Assembly (NCBI GenBank): GCA_947628145.1
Contig: CANQYU010000005.1
Coordinates: 1-40,009 of the forward strand
DNA from: an uncultured Bacilli bacterium
GTDB taxonomy: Bacteria; Bacillota_I; Bacilli_A; RF39; UBA660
Direction of reading: 5' to 3'
Length of the DNA: 40,009 nt
Positions 19,051 through 27,441 of the stretch are shown piece after piece. The notes under the pieces were generated by a model. The model saw only the letters and a list, made by a program, of their open reading frames with translations. It did no database searches and was not told the DNA's origin. The position numbers and the translations under genes were made by a program. The stretch's first letter is position 1, and the number at the start of each line of letters is the position of its first letter.

Positions 19051-19104
19051 GATAAATAAAATTTAAAAAGAATTACCAGTTGTTCTTTTTAAATTTTATT
19101 TATC
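19051..19104. repeat. Perfect 22-bp inverted repeat hairpin (H1)
   Basis: GATAAATAAAATTTAAAAAGAA-ttaccagttg-TTCTTTTTAAATTTTATTTATC. Confidence 0.95.
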
Positions 19105-19153
19105 TAAACTCTTCTTTCTTCTTTTTCAAATTTTTGTTTTTTATTTTTCAATA

Positions 19154-19180
19154 TGTGTACCACTTGTTAAGTGGTACACA
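19154..19180. repeat. Perfect 12-3-12 palindrome next to the truncated cassette
   Basis: TGTGTACCACTT-gtt-AAGTGGTACACA, ends 3 nt before the shared 45-nt core. Confidence 0.95.
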
Positions 19181-19908
19181 TTATAGTTGCAGTCGTTGGT
19201 GCTACTTTCGCTTATTTCACCGCTACTAGTACTAATAATACAGATGCTGAACCTAGTGCAAATGTTAATACTAATAAGGTTAATAGTACAAAGTTTGATT
19301 TTACTGATGAATCAGTAGGCAAAACTATGCTAGATTATCCTGGAGGTATTGCAGTTTTAGGCGCTAAAGCTGTTGGTTCAGTAGAAAGTTATGATTCAAC
19401 AGAGTCAAAATTTAGTTTTAAATTAAAAGTTGAAGGTTCAAATACTACGAAGACTGATATAGTTTGGATCCTATATAAAAAAGATACTCAAGCAACTTTA
19501 ACTAATATTGATAATTGTAAAAAAGTGGTTGAATATTCTCAAAGTGACAATAAAACTTACTATTATTACTCTGCAAATGGTACTACAGCATCTCATGGTG
19601 TTGGCAAATCTTGTAATTTAACTAACTTGGAACTTTCTGATGGTGATTTTGGAACTAAAATAGCTAGTGGTAAAGTTGCGGCTAGCGAAAATGGCGAAAC
19701 ACCGGGTAGTGTAACATTAGATGATATTGAAACAATTCCTGTACAAGAACTAACGACTGCTTCAGGTACAGTTACTTCTTATTATTATCTAGTTGCTACT
19801 TATGAAAATAAAGCAGACGATGACGTTAATCAAACTACTGATGATACATCAAAATCAATTAAAGTTTCTTTTGCAATTGACGGTGATGTTACCGCAGAAA
19901 CTGTTTAA
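19171..19908 (+). pseudogene. Silent cassette B: surface-protein gene lacking RBS, start and signal-peptide n-region
   Basis: Frame begins GTGGTACACATTATAGTTGCAGTC... with an in-frame TAA immediately upstream and no SD; mature region is paralogous to A (LDYPGGI.VL.AKA). Confidence 0.7.
19184..19228 (+). repeat. Core cassette repeat, copy B (45 nt shared with A; 43 nt shared inverted with C)
   Basis: tagttgcagtcgttggtgctactttcgcttatttcaccgctacta, identical to 17377-17421; first 43 nt identical to the reverse complement of 20748-20790. Confidence 0.95.
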
Positions 19909-19933
19909 GCAGATTAATTTAAGTTATATAACT

Positions 19934-19958
19934 AAACTATCCTATGTGATAGTTTTTT
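19934..19958 (+). terminator. Intrinsic terminator of B
   Basis: AAACTATC ctatgt GATAGTTT TTTT. Confidence 0.8.
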
Positions 19959-19992
19959 TAATTTAAAAAATATCTAATATTTTAAAATAAAT

Positions 19993-20048
19993 GGTAGATA
20001 AAAAATTAAAAAGAAAAATTAATTCTCCTTTTTAATTTTTTATCTACC
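19993..20048. repeat. Perfect 21-bp inverted repeat hairpin (H2)
   Basis: GGTAGATAAAAAATTAAAAAG-N14-CTTTTTAATTTTTTATCTACC; arms resemble H1. Confidence 0.95.
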
Positions 20049-20110
20049 TAATATATAGCAAACTTGTAAATTTGTCAAATAAAAAAATCTATCAAACGAT
20101 AGAAATTTTT

Positions 20111-20842
20111 TTATTCTGATTTAGCACTAACTTTTGTACCAGTAACACCAGTTAATTGAATCTTTATATCTTTACCAGCATCTTGTTCAGCTTGATTTTC
20201 TTCAGTTTTGTTAGCATATTTTAGTACTAAGTAATAATGTGTTCCACTAGCATCAGCATCTTCTGCATCTAATTTTTGGTCAGCAATTGTAACATCAAAT
20301 TTTCCATCCTCGTCACCAGATAAATCTAAACTTTGGTCTTCTCGATATAATGCGGTACCTTCACTTAAAGCTGTAGCAAGTGCACAACCATCAACATACA
20401 TTTCAGGATTACCAGATGTACCAGCGGCATTATGATATACGCAACTAGTAATTGGGTTTGCTTGGGATGTTTCTACTCTATAAACATTATAAGTAAATGT
20501 AGATGTAGATGATGCAGTTTTAAATGCACTTAAATCTATTTGGCCATTTAAAGTATAAGTAACTTCAAAATCGCCAGTATGTTCACCTGCATATTCTGCT
20601 TTAACACCAACGCCAGTAGCTAACCATACACCAGGATAAACATTTTCAAAATTATTTACTGTTTCTGGTGATGATGTAACATTAATTCCACTTACTTTTG
20701 CAGTTTCAACATCAGTAGCTGTTCCTCCTGTCTCACCACCAGTTGCGGTAGCGGTGAAATAAGCGAAAGTAGCACCAACGACTGCAACTAAAAGAGTTGC
20801 CACAGCGATTACTGTTAATAAAACTGTATTTTTCCTTTCCAT
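20111..20842 (-). CDS. Secreted surface protein C with SipW-type signal peptide
   Basis: N-terminus identical to A; promoter TTGCAA (20892-20897), 17 bp, TATGAT (20869-20874); RBS AGGAGG; terminator-like hairpin at 20081-20110. Confidence 0.88.
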   Translation of the reverse strand: MERKNTVLLTVIAVATLLVAVVGATFAYFTATATGGETGGTATDVETAKVSGINVTSSPETVNNFENVYPGVWLATGVGVKAEYAGEHTGDFEVTYTLNGQIDLSAFKTASSTSTFTYNVYRVETSQANPITSCVYHNAAGTSGNPEMYVDGCALATALSEGTALYREDQSLDLSGDEDGKFDVTIADQKLDAEDADASGTHYYLVLKYANKTEENQAEQDAGKDIKIQLTGVTGTKVSAKSE

Positions 20843-20856
20843 TTGAAATACCTCCT
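20748..20856 (-). repeat. 5' cassette repeat, copy C (109 nt, inverted relative to A)
   Basis: Reverse complement identical 109/109 to 17311-17419. Confidence 0.95.
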
Positions 20857-20940
20857 TTACTATAAAAAATCATATCAAATTATTTTTATTATTGCAACCC
20901 CTTTTTACACATTTTTTAAAAAAATTTTATTTTAAAGTAT

Positions 20941-23079
20941 TTAAATCGTTTTTTTTAGAGTTAAAGATACTCTTCCTTTTTCCTTATCAATATCTAAAAC
21001 ATAGCATTTTACAATGTCTCCCACCTTTAAAATTTCCCCTGGGTCTTTAATATAATCTTCACTAATTTGTGAAATATGAACTAAGGCATCATCATGTAAA
21101 CCAATATCAATAAAAGCGCCAAAATCTATAACATTTCTCACTGTTCCCTCTAGTTCCATACCTTTTTTTAAATCATCCATAGTTAAAATATCACTCTTTA
21201 AAACTGGAGCCATTGCTTCTTCTCTTGGGTCTCTTAAAGGCGCTATTAAAGCTTTAATAATATCTTCAACTGTATATATATCACTATTTAATTCTTTACT
21301 TAAATCTTGCAAGTTAACATTACTTAACACTTTTTTTATTTTATCAGTTCCCATATCTTCTCTATTTAAATTATATTTTTCTAATATATTAGAAGCAATT
21401 TTATAACTTTCGGGATGAATTGCTGTTTTATCAAATGAATTTAAAGCATCCGGTATTCTTAAAAACCCAATTGCTTGTTCATAAACTTTAGCTGTAAAAA
21501 CATTTTCTAATTCTTTTCTTGATTTTATTTTTCCTACTTTTTTCTTATAATCCAGTAATTTATCTAACATTGTTTTATTTAAACCTGATACATATTTTAA
21601 TAATTCTTTAGAAGCCGTATTAACATTTACTCCGACATTATTAACCGCCATTTCTACCACAAAAGTAAGTTCTTGGTCTAATTTATTTTCGGGGACATCA
21701 TGTTGATACATTCCTACTCCCATACTTTTAGGTTCAATTTTAACCAGTTCACTTAGAGGGTCAATTAATCTTCTTGCTAAAGATACGGCACTTCTTTGCT
21801 CTACATGTAAATTAGGAAATTCGGCTTTAGCTAATTTACTAGCCGAATAAACACTAGCTCCGGCTTCATTTACTATTGTATAACTAACTTTTCTTTTTGC
21901 TTTTTTAATTGTTTTCGCAATAAAAGCTTCACTTTCTCTACTAGCTGTACCATTTCCAATTGCAATAATATCAATTTTATAAGTATCAATTAAATTTAAT
22001 ATTTTTTCTTGAGCTTTTTCATAATTACTTGCATTAGAATGTGGTTCTACTAAATCTATATGTAATAATTCCCCAGTTTCACTTATAACTGCTAATTTAC
22101 AACCTGTTCTAAATGCAGGGTCAAAACCTAAAACTCTTCTTTCTTTTATTGGAGGAGTAAGTAATATATTATATAAATTTTTACTAAAGTTTTCTATAGC
22201 TTTCTCTTGAGCTTTTAAAGTTAAAGAAGCTCTTACCTCTCTTGTAATACTAGGCATAATTAATCTTTTTAAAGCATCTTTAATAGCTATAATAATTAAT
22301 TTAGCGGTGTCGTTATTAGGTTTATGAATTAATTTATTTTTTAAATAATTTACAATATAATCTTCATTTACCTCTATATTAACATTTAATATATCTTCTT
22401 TTTCTCCCCTATTTATAGCAAGTACTCTATGTGGTTTAATATACTCAATTTTTTCTTTATAATCATAATACATCTCATATAATTTATTTTTATCTTCTTT
22501 ATTTTTCTTTTTATTAACTTTTAATACTCCATATTTTTCCATATTATTTCGAATATATTTTCTAAAACTAGCATTATCACTTATATATTCAGCGACTATA
22601 TATAAAGCTTGTTCTATAACTATATCAACATCTTTTAATTGTTCATTTACATATTTATTAGCTATTATATATATATCTTTATTTTCTTTTAATATTTCTT
22701 TTGCTAAAGGTTCTAAACCTAGTTTTATGGCTTCCGTTGCTTTTGTTTTCTTTTTCTCTTTAAATGGCCGATATAAATCTTCCACCTCCACTAATTTTGA
22801 AGCTTCTTCAATTTTCTTTTTTAATTCTTCGGTCATTAACCCTTTTTCTTCTATTAATCTGATAACATCTAATTTTCTCTTTTTTAAATTTAATTGATAA
22901 GTATATACCTCATTAATTTGACTAATTTGGTCTTCATTTAAATTCCCTGTGGCTTCTTTTCGATATCTTGCCATAAAAGGTATAGTTGCCCCTTTTTCTA
23001 ATAAATTAAGAGTATTTTTTACTTGTATTTCTTTTATATTAAGTTCTAGACTTATATTTTTAATTATTTCTTCGTTCAT
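20941..23079 (-). CDS. tex: Tex family S1 RNA-binding transcription accessory protein
   Basis: ATIPFMARYRKEATGNLNEDQI, GFDPAFRTGCKLAVI, YQHDVPENKLDQELTFVVEMAVNNVGVNVNTAS, C-terminal S1 domain. Confidence 0.96.
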   Translation of the reverse strand: MNEEIIKNISLELNIKEIQVKNTLNLLEKGATIPFMARYRKEATGNLNEDQISQINEVYTYQLNLKKRKLDVIRLIEEKGLMTEELKKKIEEASKLVEVEDLYRPFKEKKKTKATEAIKLGLEPLAKEILKENKDIYIIANKYVNEQLKDVDIVIEQALYIVAEYISDNASFRKYIRNNMEKYGVLKVNKKKNKEDKNKLYEMYYDYKEKIEYIKPHRVLAINRGEKEDILNVNIEVNEDYIVNYLKNKLIHKPNNDTAKLIIIAIKDALKRLIMPSITREVRASLTLKAQEKAIENFSKNLYNILLTPPIKERRVLGFDPAFRTGCKLAVISETGELLHIDLVEPHSNASNYEKAQEKILNLIDTYKIDIIAIGNGTASRESEAFIAKTIKKAKRKVSYTIVNEAGASVYSASKLAKAEFPNLHVEQRSAVSLARRLIDPLSELVKIEPKSMGVGMYQHDVPENKLDQELTFVVEMAVNNVGVNVNTASKELLKYVSGLNKTMLDKLLDYKKKVGKIKSRKELENVFTAKVYEQAIGFLRIPDALNSFDKTAIHPESYKIASNILEKYNLNREDMGTDKIKKVLSNVNLQDLSKELNSDIYTVEDIIKALIAPLRDPREEAMAPVLKSDILTMDDLKKGMELEGTVRNVIDFGAFIDIGLHDDALVHISQISEDYIKDPGEILKVGDIVKCYVLDIDKEKGRVSLTLKKTI

Positions 23080-23117
23080 ATTACTACCTTACTTTAAAAA
23101 AGAAAAGTTTCCTTTTC

Positions 23118-25025
23118 TTAACTTCCCTCAAAACCCATCGTATTAACATTATTAATTGGGGCATTTGGTTCTATATTTAAATTTTGATTTTGGTCGACTT
23201 TAAGCATATCATCCTGAACCGTATTTATTGTATTACTATTTGGAGAAGCATCATCCCCAATATCCGTTTTAATATCTTTTCTAGAATCCCAATACGCGGA
23301 GACATCACAGCTGGCTGAAAAAGGTCTTGGGTCAGGCATATCGAGTTTACAAATCATTGGTATTTTAAAGGCCGTGCCAAAAGCGACACATGTTCCCGGT
23401 TGTAGAACTTTCATTTTCTCAATTACATCTGAACTTATATTAGGAAGCATTTCTTCAATATATTTAATATCTTTAGGGTGAGTCATTTTAAATATTAAAA
23501 AGTTTTGACATTGGGCTATAACCGTATCACTTATTTCCACTGGTCTTTGACTTATAATATCAAGAATTACTCCATATTTACGACCCTCTTTAGCAATTCT
23601 ATCAAATATATTATAACCAAGTAAAAATACATCATTATCATGTTGAATATATCTATGAGCTTCCTCTAAGAATAAATGAAAAGGTATCGTGGCTCTATTA
23701 GCATTTTCTTTCGAAAAATCAAAAATAATTCTAGAATATATTTTAACTAAAGCTTTAGCATAAGCATCATCTAAAGTTTCTAAGTTAATATTTATTATTT
23801 GTGATTTTTTATTTTGGTTACTAACTAAATTTGTAATAAATTTTGAATAAGAAACGTATTCTGTTCCTGTAAAGAAATTAGCCATATCACTATGTAAAAT
23901 ATTATTTAATCTAACTTTAATTAATTGAGCATCATCATGCATATTTTTATTTTGATTAAATCCCTCACTTATTAAAGTAAACTCTAAAGCTTTGGCTAAA
24001 TCAGCTAAAGTATAAATAGCTTTTTCTGGCTCACTAATTTCTTCCATATTTTCGTCAATAAATTTTAAAATATAATCAGTAATTAATACTTCTTCTCCAA
24101 AATGACCATGAGAATCTATTAAAAAGCATTCACTAAAGCTTCTCGTATATCCTAATCCCGGAATAACCGCATCAAAATTAAATTCTTTAGTATGACAAGT
24201 ATCAATAATAGTAAATATATCATCTTTCTTTTGTCTAGTTGTATTTTGACTATATAAAATTGTAATTAAAGCATTGGCAATAATATTATTTTTATATTTA
24301 TTAGCTTCGGGTGTATCAGTCGCAAATATTTTAGCATATTTAATTGCTCTTTCAATAATCGTTAATTGTGAGTGTTTATCCGCTTGTAATAATATTCCAA
24401 AATCGTCTACTTTCATTAAATTAAGTGGAATATTTATTAATACATCACTTTCGTCTCTAACTTTAGAAGTAACAAATTTATAATTATAATATTCACTAAT
24501 GGTATTTATACTTTTAAAAGCATTTTTATATTCTCCAAAAGAATCAAAAAATATTAAATTAGCATTATAAGCAAGCGAAGATTTATTACTTAAAATATTT
24601 TGAACAATTCTTGATACTCCACAAGATTTACCTGAGCCAGAGTTACCAAATATACACATATGATTAGCAAATAAATCATTTATCGATGGACACACATTAA
24701 AACCTTTATAGGTAGCACTTTTCCCTAAAACAAAATTCTTATTTGATTCTTGCCCAATTAGTTCTAATAATTCGTCTCTATTAATAACTCTAATCGTACT
24801 ATCTAAACTAGCTTTTCTAAGAATACCATTATTATATCTACCATCAATAAATTCGCCTAATAATCTAACCTCAATTTGCTCATCTCTAATTTCGACAATT
24901 TCACCTAAAAGCTTTTGTCCCTCATGTTCAAAAATAAGATGTAAATTTAATAAATCCCCTTTTAATTCTTGATTATTAGCAAGAATTACTTTGTTATCAC
25001 TTATATATAAAATTTTTCCAAACAT
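23118..25025 (-). CDS. HerA-like DUF87 ATPase with HAS-barrel N-terminus
   Basis: Walker A FGNSGSGKSCGVSRIV, FLEEAHRYI, EGRKYGVILDIISQRPVEISDTVIAQCQNFLIFKMTHPKD. Confidence 0.88.
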   Translation of the reverse strand: MFGKILYISDNKVILANNQELKGDLLNLHLIFEHEGQKLLGEIVEIRDEQIEVRLLGEFIDGRYNNGILRKASLDSTIRVINRDELLELIGQESNKNFVLGKSATYKGFNVCPSINDLFANHMCIFGNSGSGKSCGVSRIVQNILSNKSSLAYNANLIFFDSFGEYKNAFKSINTISEYYNYKFVTSKVRDESDVLINIPLNLMKVDDFGILLQADKHSQLTIIERAIKYAKIFATDTPEANKYKNNIIANALITILYSQNTTRQKKDDIFTIIDTCHTKEFNFDAVIPGLGYTRSFSECFLIDSHGHFGEEVLITDYILKFIDENMEEISEPEKAIYTLADLAKALEFTLISEGFNQNKNMHDDAQLIKVRLNNILHSDMANFFTGTEYVSYSKFITNLVSNQNKKSQIININLETLDDAYAKALVKIYSRIIFDFSKENANRATIPFHLFLEEAHRYIQHDNDVFLLGYNIFDRIAKEGRKYGVILDIISQRPVEISDTVIAQCQNFLIFKMTHPKDIKYIEEMLPNISSDVIEKMKVLQPGTCVAFGTAFKIPMICKLDMPDPRPFSASCDVSAYWDSRKDIKTDIGDDASPNSNTINTVQDDMLKVDQNQNLNIEPNAPINNVNTMGFEGS

Positions 25026-25116
25026 ATTATCACCTTAGTCTTTATACTTAAATATTATCATATTATTAATTTTTTTGCAATTTTATATATAAAAAAAGTG
25101 TATTTATTACACTTTC

Positions 25117-25806
25117 CTAATTAGTTTTAAATTTCTTAATCGCATATATTTCTGATATTATACTTAATGACATTATTCCTAAATATATTGGTAAATTATC
25201 GCTAGTCCCAGGATTTTTTTCTGGTTTTAAATCATCATACATATCTTGGTTCCAGATAATATCGTCATTAGCTTGGGCAGTTAATACAACATTTTTAGGA
25301 CTAACTACAATTGTTACAGTTTGGTCATCTTTTTTATCGTTATCCCAATCAAATGTCCAAGTATAGGTAATATCTTTTCCTTCTTTAGTTGCTTTAGTTA
25401 ATATATCCTCAGTAATTGCTCCATATACATTTATATAATGTTCGTCACTTTGGCTTTCACTTTTATTACTATCTTGATTAGTCCAGAATGATTTACCTGC
25501 AGTATCACTTGAATAAGTAGCTTCTTTTAATTTAGCTATTGGAACATCTTTAGGGGCTACAACTTTAACACCTAACCAAGCGGCATCTATAGTTCTTCCA
25601 ATTGAAGGTTGTTTAGGAACAATTTTTAATAATGCTGATTCGTAAGTAATCGTTACTTTATTAGTTCCATTGCCCACAACTGTTGGTTTACCTCCTTTAT
25701 ATGAATCATTACTATTTAATACTGTAACATTTTCATAAGTTAACGCATATACTTGAGGTACCATAATTAATAAGAATAATGCCAATATCAAAAATAATTT
25801 TTTCAT
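25117..25806 (-). CDS. Secreted protein with possible NPxTxDN sortase-type anchor
   Basis: Start trimmed to MKKLFLILALFLLIMVPQVYA (RBS GAAGGAGG); C-terminus NPGTSDNLPIYLGIMSLSIISEIYAIKKFKTN. Confidence 0.75.
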   Translation of the reverse strand: MKKLFLILALFLLIMVPQVYALTYENVTVLNSNDSYKGGKPTVVGNGTNKVTITYESALLKIVPKQPSIGRTIDAAWLGVKVVAPKDVPIAKLKEATYSSDTAGKSFWTNQDSNKSESQSDEHYINVYGAITEDILTKATKEGKDITYTWTFDWDNDKKDDQTVTIVVSPKNVVLTAQANDDIIWNQDMYDDLKPEKNPGTSDNLPIYLGIMSLSIISEIYAIKKFKTN

Positions 25807-25903
25807 TCTTTTTCCTCCTTCTTTTTTGAGATTTTTATTCATCTCTATTTTTATTATGTAAATATTTGTCATATTTATACTAAAAAATGTCATATTTTTA
25901 TGT

Positions 25904-26007
25904 TATAATAAATATACTAAGGGATTAAATACCACACTTCAAAAGAGGATTAATTAAACCTCACCCCTCTTTTTTATTTTCAAGTTTTGAAAACCAATTT
26001 AATTCCC
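25904..26007 (+). ncRNA. Candidate structured leader / small RNA with its own extended -10 promoter
   Basis: TGTTATAAT (25901-25909), then GGGATTAAAT (25921-25930) pairing with ATTTAATTCCC (25997-26007), inner AAAAGAGG...CCTCTTTTTT and TTTTCAA/TTGAAAA hairpins. Confidence 0.4.
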
Positions 26008-26117
26008 TGAATTATATTCTAAACATTTGATAATGACGTTTATGTTTCTTGTATCATAAACTACTTGCATTATCCTTTTTTTATGTTTATAATAAAAATG
26101 TTTAGGGGGGAAAAATT

Positions 26118-27380
26118 ATGTTACATCCAGAATTTATGATATATAGTTTATTAGATTTATATATAACCATAAGTGGTGAAGAAAAAATTAATATAGCGAA
26201 CTTAAAAAAAGCTTTTGAAATCTTAACTTTAAAATTTATTACGATGGAAAATATTACTTTCAATTTTAACTTTGATTTAATCTTATATAATTTATGTGAA
26301 AAATATAGTAATTATCTAACTATCGACAATGAAGAATTAATTGTTGATAATTTAGAAGAACTTTTTAAAGAATTAGAAGAAAATATATCTATGGCTGATT
26401 TTGATTACAATATTGACGAATATATTCATAATATTAATATATATGAAGCTTTAAATTTAACTATCCCTTTAGAAGAATATCAAAATTTATTTAAAATAAA
26501 TAATCGTATCATGCAACTATATACTTTAATCGCTGAAAGTGATTATAAGAATAACTTTAAAGAAATACCCCTTTTAATTTCTAAATTACGTAAAACCATT
26601 ACTGACCTTACAAATAAATTAGAAGAATTAACTCTCGATGATTTATTAGGTTTAAAAATGTGTTTTGCTAAATATAATTTATGCTTATCACTTGAAGAAG
26701 AATTATTCACCAATAGTGGTTGGAATATTGCTTTATTTTCTAAAAATCCCACTCAAATGAAAAAATTAAGATATGAACGTTTAGAATATTTAGCTAGTGA
26801 AATGGAATTTAAACTTTTTAATGAAGCCTTAGCCGAGGATGACGAAGAAATCGACTCTTCTTTAATTTATGATAATACTAGTGAATTTTCTATTTTCTTT
26901 ACTTATTATTTATTATACTTAAATAACTATTTAAAAAGACCTTTACCAGATTTTATAAGAGAAGCACTAACTATTAAAAAATATCTCCTTTTAAGTATGC
27001 CTGAACTTAGGCAAGCTGAAAATCACTTTTTAAATCATAACACTATTGAAAATTTAGAATTTCCAAACCTTAATCCGGAAATAATAAGCCCTACCTCTTT
27101 TGAAATATTACTTGAAAAAGCATTTGTTTGTGCGACTAATTTAGATTACTCCGACGAAGAATTAAAAATTAAACCTCATAAATATTATGAAATGGTTTTA
27201 AACGCTTTATTTGTTAAATGTTTTTTAAATTTATGTCAAAATGAAAATAGTAAAAAAGATATTATTAATTTAATAACATCAAGTAGATTTTATAATACTC
27301 CTAAATATTACAACACGACTATAACTCTTATAAATGATATTATTTTTTCTAAAGACATATCTCATTACCGAAATAAATAG
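26118..27380 (+). CDS. Conserved hypothetical protein
   Basis: Intact 420-aa ORF, promoter TTGCAT-16-TATAAT, GGGGGG-like RBS; no recognised family. Confidence 0.7.
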   Translation: MLHPEFMIYSLLDLYITISGEEKINIANLKKAFEILTLKFITMENITFNFNFDLILYNLCEKYSNYLTIDNEELIVDNLEELFKELEENISMADFDYNIDEYIHNINIYEALNLTIPLEEYQNLFKINNRIMQLYTLIAESDYKNNFKEIPLLISKLRKTITDLTNKLEELTLDDLLGLKMCFAKYNLCLSLEEELFTNSGWNIALFSKNPTQMKKLRYERLEYLASEMEFKLFNEALAEDDEEIDSSLIYDNTSEFSIFFTYYLLYLNNYLKRPLPDFIREALTIKKYLLLSMPELRQAENHFLNHNTIENLEFPNLNPEIISPTSFEILLEKAFVCATNLDYSDEELKIKPHKYYEMVLNALFVKCFLNLCQNENSKKDIINLITSSRFYNTPKYYNTTITLINDIIFSKDISHYRNK

Positions 27381-27441
27381 AATAATTCTTGTCAAATCCC
27401 CTCTTTTGTGGTAAACTATACTAGTTTGAAAAAAGAAAGAA

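Noticed and set aside
18216-20048. Integron attC sites
   Set aside because: Hairpins are AT-rich, perfectly paired, without R/L box pattern or extrahelical bases, and no integrase is visible.
17311-20856. Diversity-generating retroelement
   Set aside because: No reverse transcriptase, and differences between copies are not adenine-biased substitutions in a template/variable repeat; identity is in the 5' end, not the variable domain.
17311-20856. Insertion sequence or transposon
   Set aside because: No transposase ORF and no target-site duplication noticed; inverted repeats are coding (RBS plus signal peptide).
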